Positions 8,223 through 17,451 of a DNA stretch of 42,058 nt are shown one piece after another. The translations under genes and the position numbers were made by a program. The number at the start of each line of letters is the position of its first letter. Position 1 is the first letter of the stretch. The DNA comes from Mesorhizobium tamadayense (lineage in GTDB: Bacteria > Pseudomonadota > Alphaproteobacteria > Rhizobiales > Rhizobiaceae), in contig NZ_RQXT01000059.1 of the NCBI RefSeq assembly GCF_003863365.1, positions 1 through 42,058 of the forward strand, written 5' to 3'. Below the pieces are notes generated by a model. It saw only the letters and a list, made by a program, of their open reading frames with translations, was not told where the DNA came from and did not search any database.

Positions 8223-10094
8223 CTAACTGACCTCCAGGCGCTCGATCAGCGCCCGATAGCGCGGATGATCGCGCAGAGGATTCATATCCACGTCCTGCGC
8301 CATCCAGTGAACTTGCTGCAATCCAAGCTGCGGCACGCAGTGCTCCAGAGTGTCGATCGCCTTTTCGACGGCGCCGATCGCCGCCAGGAAACACGCGACA
8401 TTGTAGTGGCTGTTATAGTCCTCCGGGTCGATGGTGATCGCGCGCTCGGCCCACTGGAGGGCACGTTCGTCCAGGCCGAGATTGTGGAGGATGTAACAAC
8501 CATAGGCATAGGCTGCCCCATCGTCCGGATAGAGCCGCATGGCTTTCTCGATGCGGGTAAGCAACTCCCCTGAAAGCCTGTCGGCTTCCTCCTCGTCGCC
8601 CAGTGTCTTGCGGCAATCCCAGAGCATGCACATCGCACCATAGCTGTTGCGATCAACCTTCGCCGCCTTCTCATAGGCGGCCGCGGCCTCTGCAAACTTG
8701 CGCTCCATGCGCAGCACGTCGCCCAAGGTCCTGTGCGCCTCGTAGAGATCGGGATCGAGCGCGATTGCTCGTCGGCAGGCGGCGCCTGCGAGCTCGATTT
8801 GCTCCTTCTGGAAATGCGCCATCGCGTGGGCCACGTGAGCTTCCGCCAGCGTCGAGTCCAAGGCCAGCGCGCGCTGCGCCTCGGCGCTCAAGGTGACAAG
8901 GTTTGCGCTGGGATCTCCGGATCTCAGCAACATGCCTTCAGCTAGCGCCAGCCCGGCCCGCGCCAGCCCGTATTCGGGATCGATCTCGAGCGCCCGCTGG
9001 TAGAGGCGTCGGGCGGAAAGGTGATTGCGACGGCCCAGGCGCAAGAAATGCTGCCGTCCCATGAGGTAATATTGATAGGCTTCGACGTTCTCGGTCGTGC
9101 GCTTGCCGATGGCAGCATACTCGGCCGGCATCAGCCGGATCTTCAGGGCATCGACGATGGCCCGCGCGATCTCGTCTTGGAGCGCAAATATGTCGTTGAG
9201 ATCACGGTCGTAGCGCTCGGCCCACACATGATGCCCACTCATCCCGTCGATCAGCTGCGCGGTGATGCGAACGCGACTACCCGCCTTGCGTACGCTGCCT
9301 TCCAGCACATGCGAAACGCGCAATTGCCGCGCCACTTCGCTGACGTCCATCGACTTGCCTTTGAGGGCAAAGGTCGTGTTGCGCGCGGTGACTGCCAGCG
9401 CCCCGACCTTGCTGAGGTCCGTAATGATGTCCTCGGTGATCCCGTCAGAGAAGTATTCCTGCTCTGGGTCGCCGCTCATGTTGGTGAAAGGCAGCACGGC
9501 GATCGATGGTCGGTTGCGGAACGGAAGGGCATCCTTGGCCGACGGCACGGACGAGCTGGTGGGGGATTGCTCAATGGACATGACACGGTAAGCGCGTACC
9601 GGCTCCGCAATGTTGTGAACCCGTTGCTCGCCGATATCCGTATAGACGTATTCGAGTTTGCCTTTTACTTGATCGTAAATGGCGTGCCCGATGCAAACGC
9701 CGCCAGGCTCCGCGAGCTTTTCAAGCCGTGCCGCGATGTTCACACCGTCTCCGTATATCGTGTCGTCTTCGACGATCACATCGCCGAGGTTTACGCCCAT
9801 ACGGAACGCCATACGCCGGTTTTCGGGGAGCCTGGCGTTCTCGCCGCCCAGCTCGCGCTGCAGCTCGATCGCACACTGCACGGCGTTAACCGCGCTGCCA
9901 AACTCGATCAGCAGGCTGTCCCCGGCCGAGCCGACGATGCGTCCGTGGAACCGGGCGATTTTGGGCTCGAACACCTCAGCTCGGAGCCGCCTCAGCCGTC
10001 CCAGCGTTCCCGACTCGTCGGCCGCCATCAGCCGCGAGTAACCTGCCACGTCGGCAGCCAAGATCGCCGCAAGCCTGCGTTGCTCTTCTCGCAA
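8223..10094 (-). CDS. Class III adenylate/guanylate cyclase fused to TolB-like and TPR regions
   Basis: 623-residue soluble protein common in rhizobia. Residues about 5-175 are a class III nucleotide cyclase: AADVAGYS holds the first metal Asp, GSAGDSLLIEF the second, and GDGVNIAARLEKLAEPGG the conserved Asn and Arg that stabilise catalysis. Residues about 195-330 are TolB-like (IAVLPFTNMSGDPEQEYFSDG). The C-terminal half consists of TPR helices, including LYQRALEIDPEYGLARAGLA and YEKAAKVDRNSYG. There is no signal peptide or membrane segment. Catalytic residues look intact, so cAMP synthesis is likely, with TPRs as the input or partner platform. It is a single-gene unit. Confidence 0.92.
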   Translation of the reverse strand: MREEQRRLAAILAADVAGYSRLMAADESGTLGRLRRLRAEVFEPKIARFHGRIVGSAGDSLLIEFGSAVNAVQCAIELQRELGGENARLPENRRMAFRMGVNLGDVIVEDDTIYGDGVNIAARLEKLAEPGGVCIGHAIYDQVKGKLEYVYTDIGEQRVHNIAEPVRAYRVMSIEQSPTSSSVPSAKDALPFRNRPSIAVLPFTNMSGDPEQEYFSDGITEDIITDLSKVGALAVTARNTTFALKGKSMDVSEVARQLRVSHVLEGSVRKAGSRVRITAQLIDGMSGHHVWAERYDRDLNDIFALQDEIARAIVDALKIRLMPAEYAAIGKRTTENVEAYQYYLMGRQHFLRLGRRNHLSARRLYQRALEIDPEYGLARAGLALAEGMLLRSGDPSANLVTLSAEAQRALALDSTLAEAHVAHAMAHFQKEQIELAGAACRRAIALDPDLYEAHRTLGDVLRMERKFAEAAAAYEKAAKVDRNSYGAMCMLWDCRKTLGDEEEADRLSGELLTRIEKAMRLYPDDGAAYAYGCYILHNLGLDERALQWAERAITIDPEDYNSHYNVACFLAAIGAVEKAIDTLEHCVPQLGLQQVHWMAQDVDMNPLRDHPRYRALIERLEVS

Positions 10095-10307
10095 GGGACG
10101 GACCTCCCGCCAGTTGGAACAATCTTAGCCTAAGAAACGGCGTGAGCGAGCCCTTGTTCGGATGCCTGGAATCCGAAATTGGCGTTAAGGAAGCATATCG
10201 TAGCGAAATTCGACTGCGCGGCAGGTGCAGAACCATACGGAACGATGCGGGAAGATTTCTGATTCAAGCCCACGAAATAATCAATGAAATCAACAACTTG
10301 AGTACAT

Positions 10308-10347
10308 CCTCCGGGCCCGCCATCGTCGTTATTAATCAATGGTTTAG
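10308..10347 (+). repeat. 40-bp direct repeat copy A, att-like, tRNA-3'-end-like
   Basis: CCTCCGGGCCCGCCA begins a 40-bp stretch that matches 27180-27219 at 35 of 40 positions in the same orientation. It reads like the 3' end of a tRNA acceptor stem with CCA, though no tRNA body is present upstream. It is followed inward by a GGTTCGCC/GGCGAACC inverted repeat. Possible attachment-site remnant of an integrated island. Confidence 0.6.
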
Positions 10348-10362
10348 ACGTAATCTCAAGCT

Positions 10363-10391
10363 AGGTTCGCCAAATCAAAACTGGCGAACCT
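10363..10391. repeat. Inverted repeat AGGTTCGCCA / TGGCGAACCT
   Basis: Perfect 10-bp arms (10363-10372 and 10382-10391) around a 9-nt spacer. The core GGTTCGCC/GGCGAACC pair recurs beside the second direct repeat at 27093-27141, on the inner side in both cases. Confidence 0.65.
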
Positions 10392-10774
10392 CCGTGTATC
10401 ACATTGATATTGTTGATTTATGGTGGGCTTCTGAGGACTGTCAATGGATTGCACAAACGAGCGGCGGCAAATGGATCGCATTACTCTCCCTTTTGAATGG
10501 AAGCCGCCCAACGCGACCGGTGTAGCCAAAGGACATCCCGCGAGGCGCGCGCCAAGGTCGGCCCTCGTTCTCCGCGGATAGTTCTCAAACCTCGTTGGTA
10601 GATCGTCCCAAGCAGGCGCAGCGGATCTTCGCGAGTCAGCGCTTCTATCAATTGTGCCTTAGATCCTTCTATTGGCTGGGCGCTATCACCGGTTTGCCGC
10701 AAGCCTTCCATTGCTTTAGTCTGCGGACATGTCGTAGTTACTGACCGATCGTTTCGCTGAGGGGGCGAAAGTTC

Positions 10775-11680
10775 ATGGAAATGCAGCAGGTCCGCTATTT
10801 CCTGGCCCTGTCCAGCACCTTGAACTTCACCAGGGCAGCTGAAGAGTGCAACGTCACGCAACCTGCGTTGACGCGCGCGATCAAGACTCTTGAAGATGAG
10901 CTGGGCGGAGAGCTACTGCGGCGCGAGCGCCAGCATTCTCATCTGACTGAACTCGGCCGGCGCATGCTGCCTTTGCTGCAGCAGTGTTACGATGCCGCTA
11001 CTTCCGCCAAGTCGCTCGCAAAGGCAGTGCAAAGCAGCGAGGTGGCTCGCCTCAACGTCACCATTTCGAACAGCGTCAATATCGCACTGCTGGTTTCGCC
11101 GTTCACGGAGCTTTTCCGCGCCTATCCCGGCGTCCACCTCAAGATCAACCGCGGCTCACCGGGTGCCGTGGTCGACGCTCTCAAAAATGGCGAGGTCGAA
11201 TTGGCAGTGGCCGGTCCACTGGGACAGGCCTGGGATCGGCTCGATACATGGGCGCTCTTCAAGGAAGGAATCGAGCTGGTCGTCAACTCGGATCATCCGC
11301 TTGCCCGCCGCAACGAGGCCGATGTCGCTCTGGCCCAGCTCGCAACGGAACCTGTGCTCAGCAGGATCGACTGGGAAACCAGCGAGGAACTGTCGCGTTG
11401 CCTTTCCGAGAAAGGCCTTACGCCGCGAACCGCACATGAAGTCGAGACCGACCAGGATCTCCTCGCACTGCTCGAGGCCAACGCCGGAGTCGGCTTCGTC
11501 TCGCTGACCGCGCCTCGGTCTCCGAGCACGCGCCGGCTCAAGCTTCGCGACCTGGACGTTTCGCGGGTCGTCTCCGTCTACGCGGTTGCCGGCCGGCATC
11601 GATCCCCGGTCGCCACGACCCTGCTCAACCTGCTGAGGTCGACCGACTGGTCGCCCTTCGGCGTCAGCGAGCCCGCCTGA
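10775..11680 (+). CDS. LysR family transcriptional regulator (1)
   Basis: 301 residues, standard LysR length. The N-terminal winged HTH spans about 4-63 (QVRYFLALSSTLNFTRAAEE, then NVTQPALTRAIKTLEDELGG). The remainder is the periplasmic-binding-protein-like effector domain from about residue 93 on. GAGGGGG lies upstream of the ATG. The first 45 residues are nearly interchangeable with those of the two other LysR genes in this window, pointing to a paralogous set. It is convergent with the peroxiredoxin-like gene, overlapping its 3' end by 17 bp. The effector is not predictable. Confidence 0.94.
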   Translation: MEMQQVRYFLALSSTLNFTRAAEECNVTQPALTRAIKTLEDELGGELLRRERQHSHLTELGRRMLPLLQQCYDAATSAKSLAKAVQSSEVARLNVTISNSVNIALLVSPFTELFRAYPGVHLKINRGSPGAVVDALKNGEVELAVAGPLGQAWDRLDTWALFKEGIELVVNSDHPLARRNEADVALAQLATEPVLSRIDWETSEELSRCLSEKGLTPRTAHEVETDQDLLALLEANAGVGFVSLTAPRSPSTRRLKLRDLDVSRVVSVYAVAGRHRSPVATTLLNLLRSTDWSPFGVSEPA

Positions 11681-12368
11681 GCGCCGTGATCAGGTCGTCA
11701 ATGTCCATACGCTGGCGGTAGTCGGGATCGACGAAGCGATCGGTGATCACCCCATCCATGCCGACGACGAAAGTCGCGGGGATCGGCAGGAACCAGCTGG
11801 CGTTGCCTTGATAGTGCGGGAGATCATACGCAACGCCCATCAACCGCTCCATCTCGGTGCCGATCCAGATCGCAAGGTTGAGCGAGAGCGCATAGCCATT
11901 GTCCATGTCGGTCAGAAATGGGAACTGCGCCCCGACCGCGGCCTTCATCGCCTTCGCAAACCTGCGCCGCTCCGGCATGATCGCCACGACCTGTCCGCCC
12001 AGCGAGGCAATTTCCTGCTGCGCCTCGACGATGCCAATGGCATTCAAGCGGCAATAGGGGCACCAGTGACCGCGTTGAAAGGTGATGACCGCGGGACCCC
12101 GCAGAAGAACTTCGGCCAGGCTGACCAGCCTGCCCTCGTCGTCAGGCAACAGGAATGCAGGCATTGTATCGCCGGGAGCAGGCGCCAAGCCTCCAGCGCC
12201 TTGTATTTCCAGGCGTACCACTAGGCGTTCGACCGCGTCGGCAAAATCCGGATTCAGGCGACGCACGGCCGCGGCAATCACCGCCATCCGTTCATTGAGA
12301 GGCGCATCAAGTTCGATGGCTGCCTGGACGGACTGCTCGAATGTCATTGCCTGGTCGTCGGCGGCCAT
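11664..12368 (-). CDS. Peroxiredoxin-like thioredoxin-fold protein (AhpC/TSA-type)
   Basis: Thioredoxin-fold protein of the peroxiredoxin-like (AhpC/TSA-related) type. After a helical N-terminal region, the fold begins at about PGDTMPAFLLPDDEGRLVSL, followed by the redox motif FQRGHWCPYCRLNAIG with a CxxC pair, and ends with TFVVGMDGVITDRFVDPDYRQR. It probably reduces peroxides or protein thiols in the cytosol; the reductant is unknown. The ATG at 12368 gives 234 residues, and an upstream ATG at 12467 would add 33 residues of unlikely composition. It lies downstream of the reductase/NDH-2 operon on the same strand, 141 bp away. Confidence 0.85.
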   Translation of the reverse strand: MAADDQAMTFEQSVQAAIELDAPLNERMAVIAAAVRRLNPDFADAVERLVVRLEIQGAGGLAPAPGDTMPAFLLPDDEGRLVSLAEVLLRGPAVITFQRGHWCPYCRLNAIGIVEAQQEIASLGGQVVAIMPERRRFAKAMKAAVGAQFPFLTDMDNGYALSLNLAIWIGTEMERLMGVAYDLPHYQGNASWFLPIPATFVVGMDGVITDRFVDPDYRQRMDIDDLITALRRAR

Positions 12369-12509
12369 TTCTGCACTTTCACGAGTCTCACGCAGCCTAC
12401 CATCGAAGCCCCTCGGCAATTGCCATGCTTTTCCTGCATGGTTTCGATGTGCTGCGTGCATCGACACAATGCCAGATTCATGTTGTGTTCGCCGCCTCTG
12501 GTCGACGCG

Positions 12510-13856
12510 TTACATCATGTTCCTGATATCCGCCGAAAAAGTCGGAAACCCGTAGACCGTCTCGGACAGCTCCCGTGCCGTGATGCCGTGCCTCATGGCA
12601 AGCGCGAAGATGTGGATCAGTTCCTCGCCGGCATGGCCCACCATGTGTGCTCCGACGATCCGATCGGTTGGTTCCTCGACAATGATCTTCGACCACGCGA
12701 CCGTCTCGCCATAAGTCCTCGTGGACAGCCAGCCCTGCATGTCGTTCACGTGGACCCTGACGCTGAGGCCGCGTTCCCTCGCCTTGGTTTCGGTCAGTCC
12801 GACGCTTGCCATGGCCGGAATGCTGTAGAGCGAGGCTGGGATGTTAGCGTAGTCGGACCGATGCTTCGGTCCGTCGACGATGTTGCGGCCAACGATGCCG
12901 CCCTCATAAGTGGCTACCGGCGAAAGCTGCGGAGAGTTCCATACCGCATCGCCGCAGACATAGACATCGGGGTTGGAGCGTGAGCGCAGATGGTCGTCGA
13001 TTTCGATGCGGCCTTCGCGATGCACGATGACACCGGCGCCAAGATCGAGACCTTCGACATTGGCCACGCGTCCGGCGCAGTTGACCACCCGATCCGCGTC
13101 CACCAGGCATTCGACGCCGTCCCTCGCGAAGCTCACCCGCAGTCGTCCGTCGGACTCTTCGATCTTCTTGACCCAAGCCCTGGTATGGATGCTGATGCCT
13201 AGCCGCTCGCTCTCGCCACGGACTTGAGCAACGGCATCCTCGTCGAAGCCTGCGAGCAGTTGCGGCAGGGCCTCGAGGATCGTCACGTCGACGCCGGCGC
13301 GTGCGTATACGTGACCGAGTTCGAAGGCGATAACGCCGCCGCCAATGAAAACCACAGCGCGAGGCAGTACAGGATCGCTCAAGACATCGTCGGAAGTCGT
13401 TAGATGCTCAGCGCCCGGGATCGGCAACGAACGCGGCTTCGAGCCGGTGGCGATGATGATGTTCCTGGCCTCGAGTTCTCGGGTGCCGACGCGGACGGCG
13501 TTGCTGCCGATGAATGCGGCCTCGCCGTAGATGACATCGACGCCTCGCTCGGCCATCAATCCGGACAGCCGGGAGGGGATGTCCCTGATGATGTCCTTTT
13601 CCCGGCCAATCAAGGCTCGCCAGTCAAGCTTTGGAGTATCGATCTTGACTGCATGATTGCCGGCTCTTTCGATCTCGTCGAGCGCGTGGGCAGCCGCGAC
13701 CAGCACCTTCTTCGGTGTGCAGCCGCGATTGGGGCAAGTGCCGCCGAGATCGCGAGCCTCGATCATGGCGACGGAGAGCCCGGCGGCGCGCGTCGCGACC
13801 GTGACTCCCATCCCGGCATTGCCGCCGCCCAGGATCACAACATCATACTTTTCCAT
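12510..13856 (-). CDS. FAD-dependent pyridine nucleotide-disulfide oxidoreductase
   Basis: 448-residue flavoprotein of the glutathione reductase/dihydrolipoyl dehydrogenase fold. The FAD site is VVILGGGNAGMG at the N-terminus. The redox-active disulfide lies in GGTCPNRGCTPKKVL (Cys41 and Cys46). The NAD(P)-binding site is FIGGGVIAFELGHVYARAG, and the second FAD motif is VYVCGDAVW. At the C-terminus the usual catalytic His-x-x-Pro-x-x-x-x-Glu dyad is replaced by YGFPTFSADIRN, so the acid/base of glutathione and lipoyl reductases is absent. The substrate may therefore not be a free disulfide. Last gene of the operon with NDH-2 (18 bp gap). Confidence 0.92.
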   Translation of the reverse strand: MEKYDVVILGGGNAGMGVTVATRAAGLSVAMIEARDLGGTCPNRGCTPKKVLVAAAHALDEIERAGNHAVKIDTPKLDWRALIGREKDIIRDIPSRLSGLMAERGVDVIYGEAAFIGSNAVRVGTRELEARNIIIATGSKPRSLPIPGAEHLTTSDDVLSDPVLPRAVVFIGGGVIAFELGHVYARAGVDVTILEALPQLLAGFDEDAVAQVRGESERLGISIHTRAWVKKIEESDGRLRVSFARDGVECLVDADRVVNCAGRVANVEGLDLGAGVIVHREGRIEIDDHLRSRSNPDVYVCGDAVWNSPQLSPVATYEGGIVGRNIVDGPKHRSDYANIPASLYSIPAMASVGLTETKARERGLSVRVHVNDMQGWLSTRTYGETVAWSKIIVEEPTDRIVGAHMVGHAGEELIHIFALAMRHGITARELSETVYGFPTFSADIRNMM

Positions 13857-13874
13857 CGCACCGCCTCCGCCGCG

Positions 13875-15269
13875 CTAATGAAGCTTGATCCGCGGCCTTG
13901 CGCGCCTGGCGATCATCTCGCCGATCGAAGCCAGCGCGGTCCTCGCAAGGCCATGCACCGCCTTGAGATGCAGCTTGTGCAGCGAGCGATACATAAGCCT
14001 CGCAATCAGGCCTTCGATCTTCAGCCCGCCGATCAGGCTGCCGAATGCGCCGTAATCGGCGAGCGAGACGAGGGAGCCGTAATCGCGGTAGCGGAACGCC
14101 GGCGCAGGCCGTCCCGCGAGACGCGCCGCAATCACCTTTGCCATGTGCTCTGCCTGCTGGTGGGCCGTCTGGGCGCGCGGCGGCAAGGCGTTGTCTTCGC
14201 CCCGCAGGAAGCAGCTCGCGCAGTCGCCGATAGCAAACACGTTCTCGTCGCCTCTGGCTTGCAATGTCTCATCGACGACCAGGCGGTTGATGCGGTCCGT
14301 CTCGAGGCCATCGAGCTTCTTCAGGAAATCCGGCGCCTTGATCCCGGCGGCCCAGACCACGAGCTCGGCCGGCACGAACAGTTTCCCGCCGAGCCGGATG
14401 CCATCCTCCGTCACTTCGGTGACCTTGATCCCGCATCGTATCTGCACGCCCAGCTTGATGAGCAGGCGTGCCGAAGCACGCGCCAGATGCTCCGGCAGAG
14501 CCGGCAGGATCCGCGGCCCAGCCTCGACGATGGTGATGCGGATCAACCTCTCGAAATCGATATTGTCGAGATTGTGCGACGCAATCTCGCGCATCGATTT
14601 GTGCAGCTCCGCGGCCAGCTCGACACCAGTGGCGCCAGCGCCAACAATGACGCAATGGAGCTGGTCCGGTGAAAGCTGCTCGTACTGCGCGTTGGCGCGC
14701 AGGCACGCGTCTATCATGCGCTTGTTGAATCGGGCGGCCTGCTCCGCCGTATCGAGCGAGATTGCATGACGGCCAGCGCCCGGCGTGCCGAAATCGTTGC
14801 TGACGCTGCCGACGGCCATGACCAGAGTGTCGTAGCTCAGCACACGCGGCGGGATGACCTGCCTGCCGTCCTCGTCGAAGCTAGGGGCGACAAAGACCTG
14901 GCGTTTGGCACGATCGATGCCGACGACCTCGCCAATGCGGTATCGGTAGCCGTGTCGGCTGGCATGGGCGATGTATTCGACGGCGTCATGCGACGCGCTC
15001 AGGGCGCCCGATGCCACCTCATGCAAAAGCGGCTTCCAGATGTGGGTGCGGTTGCGGTCGACAAGCGTGACGGAAAGCCGCCGCTTGCCGAACTTGCGGC
15101 CCAGGCGCGTCGCCAGCTCCAGTCCGCCCGCGCCGCCACCGACGATGACCACGCGATGCAACGACTTGTCAGCATTGGAAGGAGTCTCCGGAATGGTGCG
15201 GAAGAGCGCAGCGTTGTTGGCAAGCACCGCCTCGGGGATCAATCGCATGCCGGGGGTGATGATCTGCAT
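13875..15269 (-). CDS. ndh: NAD(P)/FAD-dependent oxidoreductase, type II NADH dehydrogenase
   Basis: 464-residue NDH-2-like flavoprotein. The FAD-binding motif is VVIVGGGAGGLELATRLG at residues about 40-57, preceded by an unusual 35-residue leader. The NADH motif is CVIVGAGATGVELAAELH near residue 206, and the second FAD site is VFAIGDCASCF. NDH-2 enzymes pass electrons from NADH to quinone at the inner membrane without pumping protons. The C-terminus after AFRYRDYGSLVSL carries amphipathic helices with basic residues, as expected for membrane attachment. Gaps of 18 bp to the disulfide reductase gene and 37 bp to the patatin gene indicate one operon. Confidence 0.92.
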   Translation of the reverse strand: MQIITPGMRLIPEAVLANNAALFRTIPETPSNADKSLHRVVIVGGGAGGLELATRLGRKFGKRRLSVTLVDRNRTHIWKPLLHEVASGALSASHDAVEYIAHASRHGYRYRIGEVVGIDRAKRQVFVAPSFDEDGRQVIPPRVLSYDTLVMAVGSVSNDFGTPGAGRHAISLDTAEQAARFNKRMIDACLRANAQYEQLSPDQLHCVIVGAGATGVELAAELHKSMREIASHNLDNIDFERLIRITIVEAGPRILPALPEHLARASARLLIKLGVQIRCGIKVTEVTEDGIRLGGKLFVPAELVVWAAGIKAPDFLKKLDGLETDRINRLVVDETLQARGDENVFAIGDCASCFLRGEDNALPPRAQTAHQQAEHMAKVIAARLAGRPAPAFRYRDYGSLVSLADYGAFGSLIGGLKIEGLIARLMYRSLHKLHLKAVHGLARTALASIGEMIARRARPRIKLH

Positions 15270-15306
15270 AGAAATTCTCCGTCGTCTCCGAGGCGCCTGA
15301 CCTCAG

Positions 15307-16464
15307 TCACTCTTGCGATTCGTGGATCACGATGCCCTGCAGCATGTCGACTTCGCATTCCCACGGCTTCTCCGCGAGCACGCGCTGCCCATGTTCGTAT
15401 CCCGCCTGCCAGCGGGCGCGGATGCCGGCGCGCGTGAAGTCGATGTCCTTGGTGTGATCCTCGCCGTCGAGGCGCGGCGAAAGCAGCCGAACGAGGTGCA
15501 TGACCGACGGGCAGCCATAGGATGAAAGCTCCTTGAACATCGGATCGTCGCGCCGGTCTTCGGGAACGAGCTTCGACAATTCGCGCACCACGTGGCGCAG
15601 CCGATGCAATTGCTCCTGGCGGGCGACATGGCTCTTGCCGCGGCTGGCGTACTGAAGATCCTTCTGGCGCCCCATGACCTGCCAGATCGATTTCGGCTCC
15701 GTGCCGCGGGGCTGCCACATGTTCACCGCGAAGATCAGTGCGTCGCGTCGCGGTCGCGCGTCGAGCACCACCTCGATCGGAGTGTTCGAGTAGATGCCGC
15801 CGTCCCAGTAGGGCTCCCCGTCGATGCACACCGCTGGAAAAGCCGGCGGCAAGGCGCCCGACGCCATGATATGGGCGGTCGACAGCGGCATCAGAGTGCT
15901 GTCGAAATACTTGAGCTCGCTGGTGTTGACGTTGACCGCGCCGACCGTCAATCGCGTGTGGCGGCGGTTGAGGTAATCGAAGTCGATCAGGTTGCCGAGG
16001 GTCCGCTTCAGCGGATCGGTGGTATAGTAGGAGGCATTCTCCACCCCCACTTCGCGGTTGACGCCAAACATGGCGCTCGGGTTCGGTTCAAAGAAGCCGG
16101 GTATGCCGCGCATCACCGTGCCCATGTTGGCAAAGATGTTGCTTGGAACCATCATCCGGAAAAACTCGTCCAGAGGGCTGCTCCGGGTGACGCCATCCCA
16201 GAACTCCTGGAGCCTAGGCAGCCGATCCTTAGGCTCGTTTCCGGCAATCAGCGCGGCATTGATGGCGCCAATCGATGTGCCGATCACCCAATCCGGTTCG
16301 ATGCCGCCTTCGACAAGCGCTTGGTAGACGCCAGCTTGATAGGCACCCAAGGCTCCTCCGCCTTGCAGGACCAACACGGTCTGGCGCTTTGAAGAAGCGT
16401 TGACCTCCGCGGCGGTATACGCCACTGGCGCCGATATCGCAGGATTTCGGATGACGTTGTTCAT
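15307..16464 (-). CDS. Patatin-like phospholipase with DUF3734-type C-terminus
   Basis: 385-residue lipid acyl hydrolase. It has the oxyanion loop GGGALGAYQ (35-43), the nucleophile elbow GTSIG with Ser64, and the second dyad residue in YWDGG with Asp221. The C-terminal third (MWQPRGTEPKSIWQVMGRQKDLQYASR) matches the DUF3734 type usually found next to 3-hydroxybutyrate dehydrogenase, as here (27 bp upstream). The active-site dyad is intact. There is no signal peptide, so it acts in the cytosol or at the inner membrane. The pairing suggests a role in lipid or polyhydroxybutyrate turnover; the substrate is unproven. Confidence 0.93.
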   Translation of the reverse strand: MNNVIRNPAISAPVAYTAAEVNASSKRQTVLVLQGGGALGAYQAGVYQALVEGGIEPDWVIGTSIGAINAALIAGNEPKDRLPRLQEFWDGVTRSSPLDEFFRMMVPSNIFANMGTVMRGIPGFFEPNPSAMFGVNREVGVENASYYTTDPLKRTLGNLIDFDYLNRRHTRLTVGAVNVNTSELKYFDSTLMPLSTAHIMASGALPPAFPAVCIDGEPYWDGGIYSNTPIEVVLDARPRRDALIFAVNMWQPRGTEPKSIWQVMGRQKDLQYASRGKSHVARQEQLHRLRHVVRELSKLVPEDRRDDPMFKELSSYGCPSVMHLVRLLSPRLDGEDHTKDIDFTRAGIRARWQAGYEHGQRVLAEKPWECEVDMLQGIVIHESQE

Positions 16465-16491
16465 GGCGTTGTCGCTCCTGGTTTCCGGCGT

Positions 16492-17274
16492 CTAGTGGGC
16501 GGTCCAGCCGCCTTCGATCGGCATGATGGCGCCAGTGATCGAGGCCGCGTCGTCCGAGGCCAGGAACAGGCAGAGCGATGCAACCTGCTCCACCGTCACG
16601 AACTGCTTGGTCGGCTGGGCTGCCAGGAGCACGTCCTTGATCACCTGCTCTTCGGTAATGCCGCGGGCCTTGGCCGTGTCCGGTATCTGCTTTTCGACCA
16701 GCGGAGTGAGCACGTAGCCGGGGCAAACGGCGTTGACCGTAATGCCCTGTTCGGCAACTTCCAGCGCGACCGTCTTGGTCAGGCCGGCGACACCGTGCTT
16801 GGCGGCGACATAGGCGGATTTGTAGGGCGAGGCGACAAGGGCGTGGGCCGAGGCGACGTTGATGATGCGGCCCCATTTGTTCGCCTTCATCGCCTGCAGG
16901 GCGCGCCTGATCGTATAGAACGATGACATCAGATCGATGGCCACGACCGCCTCCCATTTCTCGATCGGGAAGTCGTCGATCGGCGCCACGTGTTGAATAC
17001 CGGCGTTGTTGACCAGGATGTCGACGCACCCGAATTCAGCGATGGCCTTGTCCATCATCGCGGTGATCGAGTCGCCCTTGCTCATGTCGGCATTGTCGTA
17101 GCGGACAGTCACCCCGTGATCGGCAGCAAGCCTCGACCGCAGCAGCTCAATCTCGGCAGGGTCACCGAAGCCATTCAGAACGACGTTGCAGCCCTTGGCC
17201 GCGAAAGCCTCCGCAATGCCTTGGCCGATGCCGCTGGTCGAGCCTGTTATGAGCGCAGTCTTTCCTCTGAGCAT
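16492..17274 (-). CDS. 3-hydroxybutyrate dehydrogenase (SDR family)
   Basis: 260-residue short-chain dehydrogenase, the exact length of D-3-hydroxybutyrate dehydrogenases. The cofactor motif is TGSTSGIG near residue 10, NNAG follows in ILVNNAGIQ, and the Ser-Tyr-Lys catalytic set lies in NVASAHALVASPYKSAYVAAKHG. IQHVAPIDDFP is typical of this enzyme. It interconverts 3-hydroxybutyrate and acetoacetate with NAD. The frame is open farther upstream, but the ATG at 17274 follows AAGGAAA and matches the family start. It is the first gene of a five-gene run (dehydrogenase, patatin, NDH-2, reductase, peroxiredoxin-like) and divergent from a LysR gene, which probably controls it. Confidence 0.93.
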   Translation of the reverse strand: MLRGKTALITGSTSGIGQGIAEAFAAKGCNVVLNGFGDPAEIELLRSRLAADHGVTVRYDNADMSKGDSITAMMDKAIAEFGCVDILVNNAGIQHVAPIDDFPIEKWEAVVAIDLMSSFYTIRRALQAMKANKWGRIINVASAHALVASPYKSAYVAAKHGVAGLTKTVALEVAEQGITVNAVCPGYVLTPLVEKQIPDTAKARGITEEQVIKDVLLAAQPTKQFVTVEQVASLCLFLASDDAASITGAIMPIEGGWTAH

Positions 17275-17451
17275 CGTTGTTTCCTTCGGTTTGAGCCGCT
17301 GCCGAATTGCCGGCAAGCGGCTGCGGGCAACGGGCTGGACAGCCCTGGCTCTCCATCTCCCGATTAGTATGGCGAGCCATCCAAGCCTCCGGAAATGCCG
17401 TTGAGACATGGATTCGATAGCCGACAGTCTGACCCGGACGGCCACGATGTA

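Larger units (their letters stand above)
10095..10774. other. Intergenic region carrying repeat site A
   Basis: About 680 bp with no supported gene. A 127-codon plus-strand frame crosses the repeat and inverted repeat and has poor composition. The region contains the 40-bp direct repeat copy A (10308-10347) and a 10-bp inverted repeat (10363-10391). The last 100 bp should contain the promoter of the LysR gene at 10775. Base composition at 10260-10480 is more AT-rich than in the neighbouring genes. Confidence 0.6.

Noticed and set aside
9021..10133. Plus-strand frame of 370 codons opposite the cyclase gene
   Set aside because: A GC-rich antisense shadow of the cyclase/TolB gene; no domain and no ribosome binding site.
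10142..10525. Plus-strand frame of 127 codons in the region around repeat A
   Set aside because: It crosses the direct and inverted repeats and the composition is not protein-like; no ribosome binding site.
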